A stretch of 43,259 nucleotides of DNA from Micavibrio sp. UBA1672 (lineage in GTDB: Bacteria; Pseudomonadota; Alphaproteobacteria; Micavibrionales; Micavibrionaceae). The translations under genes were made by a program, and so were the position numbers. Below, one piece after another: positions 30,912 through 40,678 of the stretch (positions within the stretch are counted from its first letter, which is position 1; the number at the start of each line of letters is the position of its first letter). The notes under the pieces are model-generated. The model had not been told where the DNA came from and did not search any database. It saw only the letters and a list, made by a program, of their open reading frames with translations. The stretch lies in NCBI GenBank assembly GCA_002320665.1, contig DCKO01000097.1:1-43259 (forward strand). The letters run 5' to 3'.

Positions 30912-31610
30912 TTGGCGCGTAAAAAGAAATTCGTAAATCCGGAATATGAAGAATCCGAAGTCGATAAAATGGCCCGCGAAGAGCGCGAGCGCCAGCGCGG
31001 TGTCTATAACAAACAAAAAGCCATGATGCGCGGAAAGTGGTTTTTCATTGCCTTCCTCGTCATGATGCTTGATCAAATAACCAAATGGGCAGCAACAGAA
31101 CTATATCTTAAGCCACGCCTTGGTATGGGAAACGGTATGAATTTTTTCGACTGGCTCATCAATCTCCCGCCCATTATCCCCTCGGGCTCAGGCTTTAAAA
31201 TCACATCATTTTTAAACATCGTCATGGTATGGAACACAGGTGTAAGCTTTGGCTTCCTAAGCAATTTTGGCCCCTATATGCCTTATATCCTGATTGGTGT
31301 AGCGTGTTTCATTATTGGCCTTTTCCTGTTTTGGATGCTTCAAACCCATGATCAGATTCAGGGCATTTGCTGCGCCCTGATTATTGGAGGCGCTTTTGGC
31401 AATATCATTGACCGCCTTCGTTTTGGGGCAGTCATTGATTTCATTGATATGCATGCCCTCGGATTACACTGGCCTGCTTATAATATTGCAGATGCTATGA
31501 TCGTGATTGGTGTGGGTATGTTAATTATTACGTCTTTTGCCTTTGATAGAAAAACAAAACAACGTTATCGTAAAAAACGACAAATCAGACGCGAAAGACG
31601 CGGACGCTAA
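30912..31610 (+). CDS. lspA: Lipoprotein signal peptidase
   Basis: Inner-membrane aspartyl protease that removes signal peptides from lipidated prolipoproteins. With the TTG start at 30912 the product is 232 residues, longer than usual because of a highly charged N-terminal extension of about 40 residues. The core has MLDQITKWA, VWNTGVSFGF, and catalytic Asp167 (GNIIDRLRFG) and Asp194 (AYNIADAMIV). AGGACG lies 8 bases before the TTG; an ATG at 30969 is an alternative. The C-terminus is very basic. It likely leads into the DUF3035 lipoprotein gene. Confidence 0.95.
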   Translation: MARKKKFVNPEYEESEVDKMAREERERQRGVYNKQKAMMRGKWFFIAFLVMMLDQITKWAATELYLKPRLGMGNGMNFFDWLINLPPIIPSGSGFKITSFLNIVMVWNTGVSFGFLSNFGPYMPYILIGVACFIIGLFLFWMLQTHDQIQGICCALIIGGAFGNIIDRLRFGAVIDFIDMHALGLHWPAYNIADAMIVIGVGMLIITSFAFDRKTKQRYRKKRQIRRERRGR

Positions 31611-31627
31611 GGACTTTTCGGGTAATC

Positions 31628-32164
31628 ATGAGACATAAAATACCGCAAAATTTATTTTCTTTAACATGTGCATTGCTTTTGCTATCCGCCTGTTCCGGCG
31701 GCATTAGGGAGCAACTTGGCCTTGACCGTGAAGCGCCGGACGAGTTTCTGGTGCGTAAACACGCACCTTTGGAAATGCCACCGACAATCGCTCTTCCCCC
31801 ACCGCAAAGAGGCGCACACAGACCACAGGAAAAAACTGTTGAAACACGCGCAAAAGAAGCCGTCTTTGGCAATGAAGCACAGACAAACTCAACTCAATCA
31901 CAAAGCTCGGCTGAAACTACACTACTTCAAAAAACAGGCGCAAACCAGACTGACAGTTCAATCCGCGAACGCGTCAATTATGAAAGCGATAATCTGGAAG
32001 ATAAAAACCAGAGCGTTGTTAAAAAACTCCTAAAGATCGGGGACAAGAAAAAACAAGCGCCCGCGACTGTGATCGATGCACAAAAAGAATATGAACGTAT
32101 CAAACAAAAATCGGAACAAGGCCAAACCATTACCGGAGAAGGTGTTCCCGAAAAGACCGAATAA
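31628..32164 (+). CDS. DUF3035 family lipoprotein
   Basis: A 178-residue lipoprotein with signal peptide and lipobox LSAC (Cys22). The mature N-terminus has the DUF3035 pattern APDEFLVRKHAPLEMPPTIALPPPQRGA. The remainder is polar and probably disordered. DUF3035 proteins are widespread in alphaproteobacteria and often sit between lspA and M16 peptidases, exactly as here. Function is not established; an envelope role with the neighbouring peptidases is inferred from conserved order. Confidence 0.88.
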   Translation: MRHKIPQNLFSLTCALLLLSACSGGIREQLGLDREAPDEFLVRKHAPLEMPPTIALPPPQRGAHRPQEKTVETRAKEAVFGNEAQTNSTQSQSSAETTLLQKTGANQTDSSIRERVNYESDNLEDKNQSVVKKLLKIGDKKKQAPATVIDAQKEYERIKQKSEQGQTITGEGVPEKTE

Positions 32165-32249
32165 ACCAAAATTTTATATCCGTGCAAAACCTTCAAAAAA
32201 ACATTGATAGGAATTGCAGTCTGCGAATCGGGAAGATAGAAATAACACT

Positions 32250-33656
32250 ATGAGAAAAACCTTTTTCAAAATCGCTTTCGTTTTTGTGTTTTTAGGCCTC
32301 ATGCATATGGGCATCTCCAGTGCACTTGCCAAAGATACGAACACTGCTCCGCAAAAGGTTTTCAATGCCAAAACCCGCAAGCTGGATAATGGCCTTCAGA
32401 TTGTTGTTGTTGAAAACCACCGCGCCCCTGTGATCACACATATGATCTGGTATCGCGTAGGCGCCGCTGATGAAGTCGCCGGACAATCAGGCATTGCCCA
32501 TTTCCTTGAGCATCTGTTGTTCAAAGGGCAAAAACACGAACAGCTCGGCACATTGGGTCCGGGTGAGTTTTCTAAGATCATCCGCTCGCTGGGTGGTGAA
32601 GATAATGCTTTTACCTCACAGGATTACACTGCCTATTTCCAATCCATCGCCAGCCAGCATCTTGAAACCGTTATGACCATGGAAGCCGGACGCATGCGCG
32701 GGCTTGATGTCCCGTCCGAAGATGTTGCCTCGGAAAACAAGGTCATTCAAGAAGAGCGCCGCCAGCGCACCGAGAACAATCCTGGCGCATTACTGGATGA
32801 GCAAATGCGGGAAATGCTCTATGCAAATCACCCCTATGGCATTCCGGTTATTGGCTGGCTGCATGAGATACAAGCGCTAACCCGTGATCAAATTTTTGCC
32901 TTTTACAATCAATATTACGCCCCGAACAATGCGATTTTAATTGTCTCGGGCGACATTAAGGCCGAAAAAGTCTATGAAATAGCCGAGCGCACTTATGGCA
33001 TTTTGAAACCTGAAACCATTCCGCCGCGCCAATACACGTCATCCCCGCCATTCAAAGCCAGCCCGTCAATCACGATGAAGGATGAAACTGTGCGCCAGCC
33101 GGAATTCAAAAAGATTTTCCGCGTACCCAGCTTCCGCCAAAACAAGGAAAAATCTCTTGCCCTGCAAGTCCTAGAGGAAATCATGGGCGGCGGTCCATCA
33201 TCACGCCTCTATAAAAGCCTTGTCATAGAACAAAAACTTGCAACCTCTGCCAGTTTTTCCTACCGCGCGAATAATTGGAGCGACTCAACGCTCTATATCA
33301 CCGCAACACCCGCAGCCGATCAGAGCCTCTTGAAAGTTCAAGCTGCTATTGATGCAGAGCTACGCAAATTAGTCAAAGACGGCATCACAGATGAAGAATT
33401 ATCTGATGCCATAAAACGCATGCAAGCCGCCGCCATCTATGCACGCGACAGCCTATCAGGTCCAGCCATGGTCATCGGCTATAATTTGATCACAGGCTCC
33501 ACACTTGATGATATTGAATACTGGCCAAGAGATATTGGGGCCGTTACAAAAGAACAAATCCTGAGCGTTGCCAAGACCTATCTCGACCCTGATAATCCAT
33601 ATGAATTTCCTCCCGTTACAGGCTATCTTGTCCCCGAAGCAGGAGAAGAACAATGA
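32250..33656 (+). CDS. M16 family zinc metallopeptidase (catalytic)
   Basis: Periplasmic M16 (pitrilysin/insulinase-type) peptidase. From the ATG at 32250 the product is 468 residues with a signal peptide (hydrophobic to about 25, ALAKD). The inverted zinc motif HFLEH (84-88) and the downstream glutamate region NKVIQEERRQR identify the active subunit. C-terminal M16 domain has EIMGGGPSSRLYKSL. An upstream non-ATG start at 32214 would add an unlikely extension. Its stop overlaps the next gene by 4 bases (ATGA). Confidence 0.94.
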   Translation: MRKTFFKIAFVFVFLGLMHMGISSALAKDTNTAPQKVFNAKTRKLDNGLQIVVVENHRAPVITHMIWYRVGAADEVAGQSGIAHFLEHLLFKGQKHEQLGTLGPGEFSKIIRSLGGEDNAFTSQDYTAYFQSIASQHLETVMTMEAGRMRGLDVPSEDVASENKVIQEERRQRTENNPGALLDEQMREMLYANHPYGIPVIGWLHEIQALTRDQIFAFYNQYYAPNNAILIVSGDIKAEKVYEIAERTYGILKPETIPPRQYTSSPPFKASPSITMKDETVRQPEFKKIFRVPSFRQNKEKSLALQVLEEIMGGGPSSRLYKSLVIEQKLATSASFSYRANNWSDSTLYITATPAADQSLLKVQAAIDAELRKLVKDGITDEELSDAIKRMQAAAIYARDSLSGPAMVIGYNLITGSTLDDIEYWPRDIGAVTKEQILSVAKTYLDPDNPYEFPPVTGYLVPEAGEEQ

Positions 33657-35041
33657 GAATAAAAACTCCCGTTTTATATGTTTTGATTTTTGTAATTGCT
33701 GCGCTTGCGCCGATACAGAGCCTTTACGCGCAGCAAGACGACCCTTTCCTTGATATCAAGGAAGTCACCAGCCCGGGCGGCATAAAAGCATGGCTGGTCG
33801 AAGATCACACCGTTCCCGTTCTAGCAATGGAATTTGTCTTCCGCGGCAAGGGATCAAAAAATGACCCTGCCGAAAAACAAGGTCTGGTGCGCATGGCCTC
33901 GAACACGATGGATGAAGGCGCAGGCGATATTGAAAGTCAGGCCTTCCAGAAGGAATTGCAGGATTTATCCCTAACACTGCGCTTTAACGTAAGCCGCGAC
34001 CATTTCGGCGGCAGCCTCAAAACACTAACGCAAAACCAGACCCGCGCTTTTGAACTTCTAAATCTAGCCCTCACAAAGCCACGCTTTGACGAAGAACCCG
34101 TAAACAGAATGCGAGATGCTAATAAAGCGCGCCTGAAATCCTCGGTTTCAAACCCCAGATGGATTGCCGCGCGCATACAAAATGACCGCATTTTCGAAAA
34201 CCACCCTTACGCCCAAAATAGCGGCGGAACACTCTCTGGCTTAAACAACATCACACCGGATGATTTGCGCGCCTTTCATAAGACTTTAAAGAAAGACGAT
34301 CTGATAATTGCTGTTTCCGGTGACATCACAGCCGAAAAACTTGCCAGCGTTTTAGATCAAATTTTTGGCGGCTTACCAGCAACAACAGGCGAAGACGAAG
34401 CCAAAACAGAAGAGAGTAAAGCGCCTCTGACCAATGCCGGAAAAACCTATATTTTTGAAATGCCGATCCCGCAAACCAATATTGAGATCGCACAGCCCGG
34501 CATCAGCCGCTCCGACGATGATTACCACGCAGCGCAAGTGATGAACTATATCCTCGGTGGCGGAGGGTTCGGATCACGCCTTATGGACGAAGTTCGTGAA
34601 AAACGTGGCCTGACTTATGGGATTTACACCTATTTCCGTGAATATAAGGAAACGGATGTTTATCACGTCACGACTTCGACGCAGAATGAAAATGTGCCGC
34701 AAATGCTTGAACTGATTAAGGCTGAATGGCAAAAAATCAAAGAAGAGCCCGTCGAGCAAAAAGAACTGAGTGATGCACGCTCCTATCTCTTAGGCTCTCT
34801 TCCCCTGTCTTTAACATCAACAGATTCAATTGCTTCCTTAATCCTGTCATTACAAATTGACGAGCTTCCTATTGATTATCTGGATAAGCGTCAGGAGAAA
34901 CTGCGTGATATAACATCATCCGACATACAGCGCGCCGCCGAGCGCATATTAAATGCCGATTCCTTTACCACAATTCTGGTAGGGCAGCCCGAAGGTATCA
35001 GCAACGCAGAGACCATCAAGACTTTGCCGAATGTTGAATAA
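33653..35041 (+). CDS. M16 family peptidase-like subunit lacking the zinc motif
   Basis: A 462-residue exported protein (signal peptide to about residue 24, LYAQQ) with the M16 fold. In place of HxxEH the corresponding segment reads LVRMASNTMDEGAG, so it cannot bind zinc in the usual way. The C-terminal half has YILGGGGFGSRLMDEVREKRGLTYG, the substrate-binding R/Y motif. It overlaps the catalytic subunit gene by 4 bases. Such active/inactive pairs form heterodimers. Confidence 0.93.
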   Translation: MRIKTPVLYVLIFVIAALAPIQSLYAQQDDPFLDIKEVTSPGGIKAWLVEDHTVPVLAMEFVFRGKGSKNDPAEKQGLVRMASNTMDEGAGDIESQAFQKELQDLSLTLRFNVSRDHFGGSLKTLTQNQTRAFELLNLALTKPRFDEEPVNRMRDANKARLKSSVSNPRWIAARIQNDRIFENHPYAQNSGGTLSGLNNITPDDLRAFHKTLKKDDLIIAVSGDITAEKLASVLDQIFGGLPATTGEDEAKTEESKAPLTNAGKTYIFEMPIPQTNIEIAQPGISRSDDDYHAAQVMNYILGGGGFGSRLMDEVREKRGLTYGIYTYFREYKETDVYHVTTSTQNENVPQMLELIKAEWQKIKEEPVEQKELSDARSYLLGSLPLSLTSTDSIASLILSLQIDELPIDYLDKRQEKLRDITSSDIQRAAERILNADSFTTILVGQPEGISNAETIKTLPNVE

Positions 35042-35110
35042 TCCGCTTTTCAACGCGCTTCAAATTTCCTATAAATTACACATGCCACACACGAGAAAAG
35101 GTAACCCCCG

Positions 35111-36742
35111 ATGGAGAATATAAAACCCATGCCCAAAGACGAACCCTCTCAAGACGACCCCTCTTCTATTACGCAACTCGATAGCTGGAAAGACTTGGTC
35201 GATCATCACAAAGAGATGTCATGCACAACAATCCCGTCCCTCTTTAAAAATGACCCGAAGCGCTTTGATAACTTCCATCAAAAACTGGAAGGTTTGACGC
35301 TTGATTACTCCAAGCAGCGCGTGTCAAAAGACACCATCGAAAAACTTTGCACCCTCGCCAAAGCCAGTGACCTTGAAAGCTGGCGCGACCAGATGTTTAA
35401 TGGAGACCGCATCAACACAACTGAAAACCGCGCCGTTCTGCATACGGCCTTGCGGAATAAAGACTTGGAAACCCTTGAAGTTGATAGCGTTGATATTGTG
35501 CCGGAAATCCGCGGCACATTTGAAAAAATGAAAAGCTTTACAGATTCAGTGCGAGCCGAAAAAAAATATACACATATCGTCAATATTGGTATTGGAGGTT
35601 CGGATCTAGGCCCGCACATGGTCGCCGAAGCACTGAAACCCTTCTCGGACGCCGAGATCACAGTTCATTATGTCTCCAACGTAGATTCATCACACCTTGT
35701 TGAAACTCTTGAAAATATAGACCTGAATAAAACACTCTTTATCATCACCTCCAAGACCTTCACAACACAAGAAACCATGTGTAATGCCCGCTCCGCCAAA
35801 GAGCTTTTGCAAAAAGCCTTGGGCAAAGATGATGTTGGCGAACATTTCGTTGCCGCCACACAAAACGTAGAAGCCGCGCAAAAATTTGGCATCTCAGAGG
35901 ATAAAATCTTCCCGATCTGGGATTGGGTCGGTGGCCGTTATTCCTTGTGGTCAGCCATTGGTCTGTCTTTTTGTATTTCCATCGGCTTTGATAATTTTCA
36001 AAAGCTTCTGGATGGCGCCTATGCCATGGACAAGCATTTCCGCGAAGCACCACTGGAAAAAAATATCCCCGTACTCTTGGGGCTAATTGGTATCTGGAAC
36101 CGTAATTTCGAAGGCTTCGAAGCGCTTGGCATTATCCCTTATGATCAATATCTCTATTTTCTGCCCTCCCACATGCAGCAATTAGATATGGAATCCAACG
36201 GCAAGAGCGTCACGCGCTATGGCGTGCCAATTACAGATTATGAAACAGGACCAATTATTCTGGGTCAAACAGGTACAGATGCGCAGCATGCATTTTTCCA
36301 ATCCGTTCACCAAGGCACAGATATTATCCCGTGTGACTTTATCTTTGCTCTGAAATGTCAAAAACCTGCGCGCGGTCACCATTATAAATTACTAGCCAAT
36401 GCCATTGCCCAAACCAAAGCTTTGATGGACGGTCAGGAAAATCAAAACCCGCATAAAATTTTCTCGGGCAGCCGCCCAACCAATACCATCGTCGTAGACG
36501 AGCTAGACCCGTATCACTTGGGCATGCTGATTGCGATGTATGAGCAAAAAGTCTTTGTACAAGGTATAATCTGGAACATAAACAGCTTCGATCAGCACGG
36601 CGTTGAACTTGGCAAGGTTTTGGCCAAACAAATCTTGCGGGACTTCGGAGATAAAGACTTCGCGAATGAAAAAGACGCAACCGAAATTGATTCCTCCACA
36701 GCAGCCCTGATGGACATGGTTGTAAAAACCCACCTGCGTTAA
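35111..36742 (+). CDS. pgi: Glucose-6-phosphate isomerase
   Basis: Interconverts glucose 6-phosphate and fructose 6-phosphate. The 543-residue product has two SIS domains: IVNIGIGGSDLGPHMVAEAL in the first, FIITSKTFTTQETM, WDWVGGRYSLWSAIGL, GQTGTDAQHAFFQSVHQG and the C-terminal FDQHGVELGKVLAK with the catalytic His and Lys. Length and motifs match the bacterial/eukaryotic PGI family. A ribosome-binding site AAAAGG precedes the ATG. A terminator-like hairpin follows. Confidence 0.97.
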   Translation: MENIKPMPKDEPSQDDPSSITQLDSWKDLVDHHKEMSCTTIPSLFKNDPKRFDNFHQKLEGLTLDYSKQRVSKDTIEKLCTLAKASDLESWRDQMFNGDRINTTENRAVLHTALRNKDLETLEVDSVDIVPEIRGTFEKMKSFTDSVRAEKKYTHIVNIGIGGSDLGPHMVAEALKPFSDAEITVHYVSNVDSSHLVETLENIDLNKTLFIITSKTFTTQETMCNARSAKELLQKALGKDDVGEHFVAATQNVEAAQKFGISEDKIFPIWDWVGGRYSLWSAIGLSFCISIGFDNFQKLLDGAYAMDKHFREAPLEKNIPVLLGLIGIWNRNFEGFEALGIIPYDQYLYFLPSHMQQLDMESNGKSVTRYGVPITDYETGPIILGQTGTDAQHAFFQSVHQGTDIIPCDFIFALKCQKPARGHHYKLLANAIAQTKALMDGQENQNPHKIFSGSRPTNTIVVDELDPYHLGMLIAMYEQKVFVQGIIWNINSFDQHGVELGKVLAKQILRDFGDKDFANEKDATEIDSSTAALMDMVVKTHLR

Positions 36743-36784
36743 TTTATAATCCTGTGCAATCTATGTTAGTTTTTGTATACTGCT

Positions 36785-36814
36785 TTTAGGATTTCATCCT
36801 AAAGTCCCTTTTTG
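36785..36814 (+). terminator. Terminator hairpin after pgi
   Basis: TTTAGGAT (36785-36792) and ATCCTAAA (36796-36803) form an 8-pair stem with a 3-base loop; a T run follows after a short GTCCC. The gap before the T run weakens the call. Confidence 0.55.
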
Positions 36815-36842
36815 ATTGCACAAATAAAGATAAATACGCTAT

Positions 36843-38150
36843 ATGCAACCTACCTCTGATCATATTATCCCCGATCCGCGCACACTGCCCTCTTACGGTC
36901 AGGAAAACCTGAACGTTGCGCTGGAAAAACATGATATGTTCCTAAAGGGAAAAATGGGCGGTGCGCGCGCTGTGTTACAATATCAAAACCTCTCCGGCCT
37001 GACCTTTCATAATCGTGACCTAAGTCAGGCTGATTTCACAGGCTCTATCTTTGATTATGCCGATCTATCAAATGGCATATATAAAAACGTTATTTTTTTC
37101 GGATGCAGCTTTCACAATGCGGATCTAAGCGATGCTGATTTTTCTCGGGCCGATTTGCGCGGCGTTGTGTTCTCGGGCGCGAATATGGAAGGCATAGATT
37201 TAAGCGGCGCAGACTTACGAGCCGGTAAAATTATGGCCAGAAATGAAAAAGGCTTTTTAGAAAATCTTGATCGTGGCGTTGAAAACGAAACCGAAACGGT
37301 TCTAACGGGCGCACGACTTAAAAACGCGAAACTAGACAATATCCGGGCCGGTAACGCCATATTCAAAGATAGCGACCTCAGTGGAGCATCCACAAAAGAT
37401 GCACAGCTCAAAGGTGCTCAATTCGAAGGTGCCAATTTATCCAATACAGATTTCAGCGGCTCTAATATCTCCCACACCAATATGCGCTCTGCTGTTCTTT
37501 CCGGTGTCATTATGGATGGCGCAGAGCATTATAAGATGGAAACGGAAGGTGCAATTTCTGATGATGATATGGGAAAAGTCATCGAGGAAATCGAACAAAC
37601 CCTGCCTGAATTACTAGAAGCACACAGTCTTTGGATTAAAACCGCAGGCAAAGAAGGAGCACAGCTGGACTTAAGCCAATATAATCTTAGCCGCGCTCGT
37701 AACCTGCGCAGATTTCCATTAACCGCCATCAGAGCCACAAACTCGACCTTCATCGGTCAGGATTTAAACAATGCCCAGATGCAAAGCTGTGTTTTTGATG
37801 GCTCTGACTTCAGGGATTGCATACTCATCAGTGCTGATTTACGTGGCACAAGCTTTATCAACGCAAAATTCATGCGCGCAGATCTCAGCGGTGCAAACTT
37901 GACTGCCTTGAGTTTTAAAAACCGCGACAAACTTCAGCAAGTCAATCTCAGCGGCGCAAACTTCTCTTATGCAAATCTAAGCAATGCCGATCTACGAGAT
38001 GCCATTTTGATGGGCGCCAACCTGACCAATGTAAACTTAAGCGGCGCTAATCTAGGCCGCGCCGATCTAAGCAATGCTATTTTAAAAGGTGTAAATCTTT
38101 CCGGCGCCAATCTGGATGGCGCAATCATCGATTTTTCTGCAATGGATTGA
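36843..38150 (+). CDS. Pentapeptide repeat protein
   Basis: A 435-residue protein with two stretches of pentapeptide repeats (A/S-D/N-L-x-x units), about residues 55-235 and 300-432, which fold as right-handed quadrilateral beta-helices. Examples are NADLSDADFSRADLRG and GANLTNVNLSGANLGR. A helical insert lies between them (about 240-295). No signal peptide or membrane segment. Function is unknown; some family members mimic DNA and protect gyrase, but no such link is visible here. It lies between pgi and mutL with no strong ribosome-binding site. Confidence 0.9.
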   Translation: MQPTSDHIIPDPRTLPSYGQENLNVALEKHDMFLKGKMGGARAVLQYQNLSGLTFHNRDLSQADFTGSIFDYADLSNGIYKNVIFFGCSFHNADLSDADFSRADLRGVVFSGANMEGIDLSGADLRAGKIMARNEKGFLENLDRGVENETETVLTGARLKNAKLDNIRAGNAIFKDSDLSGASTKDAQLKGAQFEGANLSNTDFSGSNISHTNMRSAVLSGVIMDGAEHYKMETEGAISDDDMGKVIEEIEQTLPELLEAHSLWIKTAGKEGAQLDLSQYNLSRARNLRRFPLTAIRATNSTFIGQDLNNAQMQSCVFDGSDFRDCILISADLRGTSFINAKFMRADLSGANLTALSFKNRDKLQQVNLSGANFSYANLSNADLRDAILMGANLTNVNLSGANLGRADLSNAILKGVNLSGANLDGAIIDFSAMD

Positions 38151-38229
38151 TAATTATCCACCTATGCTACGCCCTATCAGCTGAGGTTTTTACTGACATT
38201 TTCTATTTTACGAATTAGAGTCGGCTCTT

Positions 38230-40038
38230 ATGCAGATAAGATATTTACCGGAAACTCTGATCAACCAGATAGCAGCTGGCGAAGTTGTTGAACGCCCATC
38301 TGCGGCAGTAAAAGAATTAATAGAAAATGCCCTTGACGCGGGCGCAAGTGCCATAGACATAGATATATTTGAGGGCGGTAAAGAAAAAATCATTATTAAT
38401 GATAATGGCTGCGGCATGGATAAAGAAGACCTCGTCGCCGCACTGGATCGTCACGCCACATCAAAACTCCCCGGCGATGATCTTTTAAACATCAGCCATC
38501 TCGGCTTTCGCGGCGAAGCTTTAGCCTCGATTTCTTCCGTTGCCAAAGTCAGCATCCAGACCCATGATTCCAAGGGCGGCGAAAGCTGGCAGATCACCTG
38601 TGAAGGCGGCAAAAAAAGCGGTATCATGCCCTGCGCCCACCCCAAAGGCACACGCGTCGAAGTCAAAGATTTGTTCTATGCCACACCTGCTCGCCTGAAA
38701 TTCCAGAAAAGCGAGCGCGCAGAATACGGGGCTGTCAAAGACATCGTCACAAGACTGGCTATGGTCAATCCGCAAGTCGCCTTTAAACTCACCCATAATG
38801 GCGATAGAAAACTACACCTGCCCGCCATGCTCGAAGGACGCGCAAGGCTTTCTTCCATACTGGGGCGCGACTTTGGTGAAAACAGCATGGACATCGAAGC
38901 GCACCGTGAAAATATAACCCTGACTGGTTTTGCATCCCTGCCGACCTATCACCGCGGCAGCTCGACATTTCAATATATGTTTGTCAATGGCAGGACCGTG
39001 AAAGATAAGCTTTTACATGGCTGTATCCGCGCTGCCTATGCCGATGTACTTCATCGTGATCGCCATCCGGTTGTCGCCCTGTTTCTTGACCTGCCCAGTG
39101 ACGAAGTCGATGTAAACGTCCACCCTGCTAAAGCCGAAGTAAGATTTAGAGATGCACAAAGTGTTCGCTCCTTGATCATAAATGCACTGAAGCAAGCTAT
39201 TCATCACCATGGACAAATCACCGCCACCAGCAATACCGACATCACGATGCGCACATTCCGTCCTTCTTCGTATACATCATCCGGCCCGTCCCTGCCCTTA
39301 AGCCGCAGCTCCCAAAAAGCCGTTCCAATGCAATATCAGCAACATCATATGGCAGATTCAGGTGGTAATACGGCCTTTGCCCTCGCGCCCCAAGCCAGAG
39401 CAGACGAAATTCCCGGAGTTATTGAAACACCGGAGATCGATCAAAAAATCGAGCAATACCCACTTGGCGCAGCGCGCGCACAGCTTCATGAAAATTACAT
39501 TGTGGCACAAACAACACAAGGCATGGTTATCATCGATCAACACGCCGCCCATGAAAGACTGGTCTATGAGAAATTTAAAAACCAGATCGCAGAAAACGGT
39601 ATTGAAAAACAAGGGCTATTAACGCCGGAAATCATAGAGCTTGATGATACGCAAAGCTCAAAATTACTGGAACATGCCGAGACGCTAAATAAATTGGGAC
39701 TGGAAATAGAGCCATTTGGCAATGGCGCCCTAGCCGTTCAATCTGTACCGGTTTTACTAGGCCATAAAATCAATATAAAACGTCTTGTATATGATCTTGT
39801 TGACGAAGTTTTAGATCGCGATACAGCGCAAACTCTGGAAGAGCGCATCAATCATATCCTCTCAACTATGGCATGCCATGGATCTGTGCGCTCTGGCAGG
39901 CGTATGAATATCCCCGAGATGAATGCCCTCTTAAGACAAATGGAAGAAACGCCATTATCCGGTCAATGCAATCATGGACGACCGACTTATATTTCACTTT
40001 CACTAAAAGAGATTGAAAAACTTTTCTCAAGGTCTTAG
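38230..40038 (+). CDS. mutL: DNA mismatch repair protein MutL (endonuclease type)
   Basis: Couples MutS mismatch recognition to strand incision. The 602-residue product has the GHKL ATPase motifs KELIENALDAGASAIDI, NDNGCGMDKED and GFRGEALASI, and the transducer region with DVNVHPAKAEVRF. The C-terminal domain has the endonuclease metal motif DQHAAHERLVYE beginning at Asp436, plus ACHGSVRSG and QCNHGRPT, the other metal-site segments. This is the form used by bacteria that lack MutH and Dam-directed repair. Confidence 0.97.
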   Translation: MQIRYLPETLINQIAAGEVVERPSAAVKELIENALDAGASAIDIDIFEGGKEKIIINDNGCGMDKEDLVAALDRHATSKLPGDDLLNISHLGFRGEALASISSVAKVSIQTHDSKGGESWQITCEGGKKSGIMPCAHPKGTRVEVKDLFYATPARLKFQKSERAEYGAVKDIVTRLAMVNPQVAFKLTHNGDRKLHLPAMLEGRARLSSILGRDFGENSMDIEAHRENITLTGFASLPTYHRGSSTFQYMFVNGRTVKDKLLHGCIRAAYADVLHRDRHPVVALFLDLPSDEVDVNVHPAKAEVRFRDAQSVRSLIINALKQAIHHHGQITATSNTDITMRTFRPSSYTSSGPSLPLSRSSQKAVPMQYQQHHMADSGGNTAFALAPQARADEIPGVIETPEIDQKIEQYPLGAARAQLHENYIVAQTTQGMVIIDQHAAHERLVYEKFKNQIAENGIEKQGLLTPEIIELDDTQSSKLLEHAETLNKLGLEIEPFGNGALAVQSVPVLLGHKINIKRLVYDLVDEVLDRDTAQTLEERINHILSTMACHGSVRSGRRMNIPEMNALLRQMEETPLSGQCNHGRPTYISLSLKEIEKLFSRS

Positions 40039-40089
40039 GCTAAGAACCTGATTTAAAATCAAAATGAATCGAGTAAAACGGTCTACGGT

Positions 40090-40665
40090 ATGACAGAAAA
40101 AAACAATGATTATAATTTTGAGGATATAGGAGAGGTAAAACCAACAACCGAACGTTTCCGGATTATGGTTTACTATATTATCCTTTTTGGTTCACTTATT
40201 CTAACCTGTACCCCCTCACTCTATACATCGCTTTGTGGTATACTGATTTGCGGTTTTACTATTGCTGCCGTGTATTCAGCCCGTTTTAACTCGGAAGAAG
40301 ATAGCCTCATTGACAACCACATGACGTATCTTATCCATACGTTCTGGTACACAATGCTGTTCCTTTTATATTCTGTGATTGCAGCTGGTACATATTTGTT
40401 ATTATTTGCAAATTATCATGTTGTGGGTTCTTGCCTGAGTTTATTGCCAAATAAATTATATAATGCCGTCGATAGCCTCAGCCTCACAAATTTTATGGAT
40501 TACTATGATAGTTGTGCACAAACTTTTGGTGAGGAAAATACCACACAATTATTAATTACAACTTTAATTGCTTTCTTGCCTGTAATTATGTACCTTTTCT
40601 ATCGTTTTATAAAAGGATGGATATATTTATCCAAAACAATACATGTTCCTATGAAGAACGAATAA
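40090..40665 (+). CDS. Multi-pass membrane protein of unknown function
   Basis: A 191-residue protein with a polar N-terminus and four hydrophobic segments (about 26-45, 48-64, 84-108 and 155-175). It recalls DUF4870-like small membrane proteins (HMTYLIHTFWYTMLFLLYS) but I cannot confirm this. It ends 13 bases before the spermidine-synthase-like gene and is probably co-transcribed with it. Function unknown. Confidence 0.75.
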   Translation: MTEKNNDYNFEDIGEVKPTTERFRIMVYYIILFGSLILTCTPSLYTSLCGILICGFTIAAVYSARFNSEEDSLIDNHMTYLIHTFWYTMLFLLYSVIAAGTYLLLFANYHVVGSCLSLLPNKLYNAVDSLSLTNFMDYYDSCAQTFGEENTTQLLITTLIAFLPVIMYLFYRFIKGWIYLSKTIHVPMKNE

Positions 40666-40678
40666 AATTAAGTGATAA

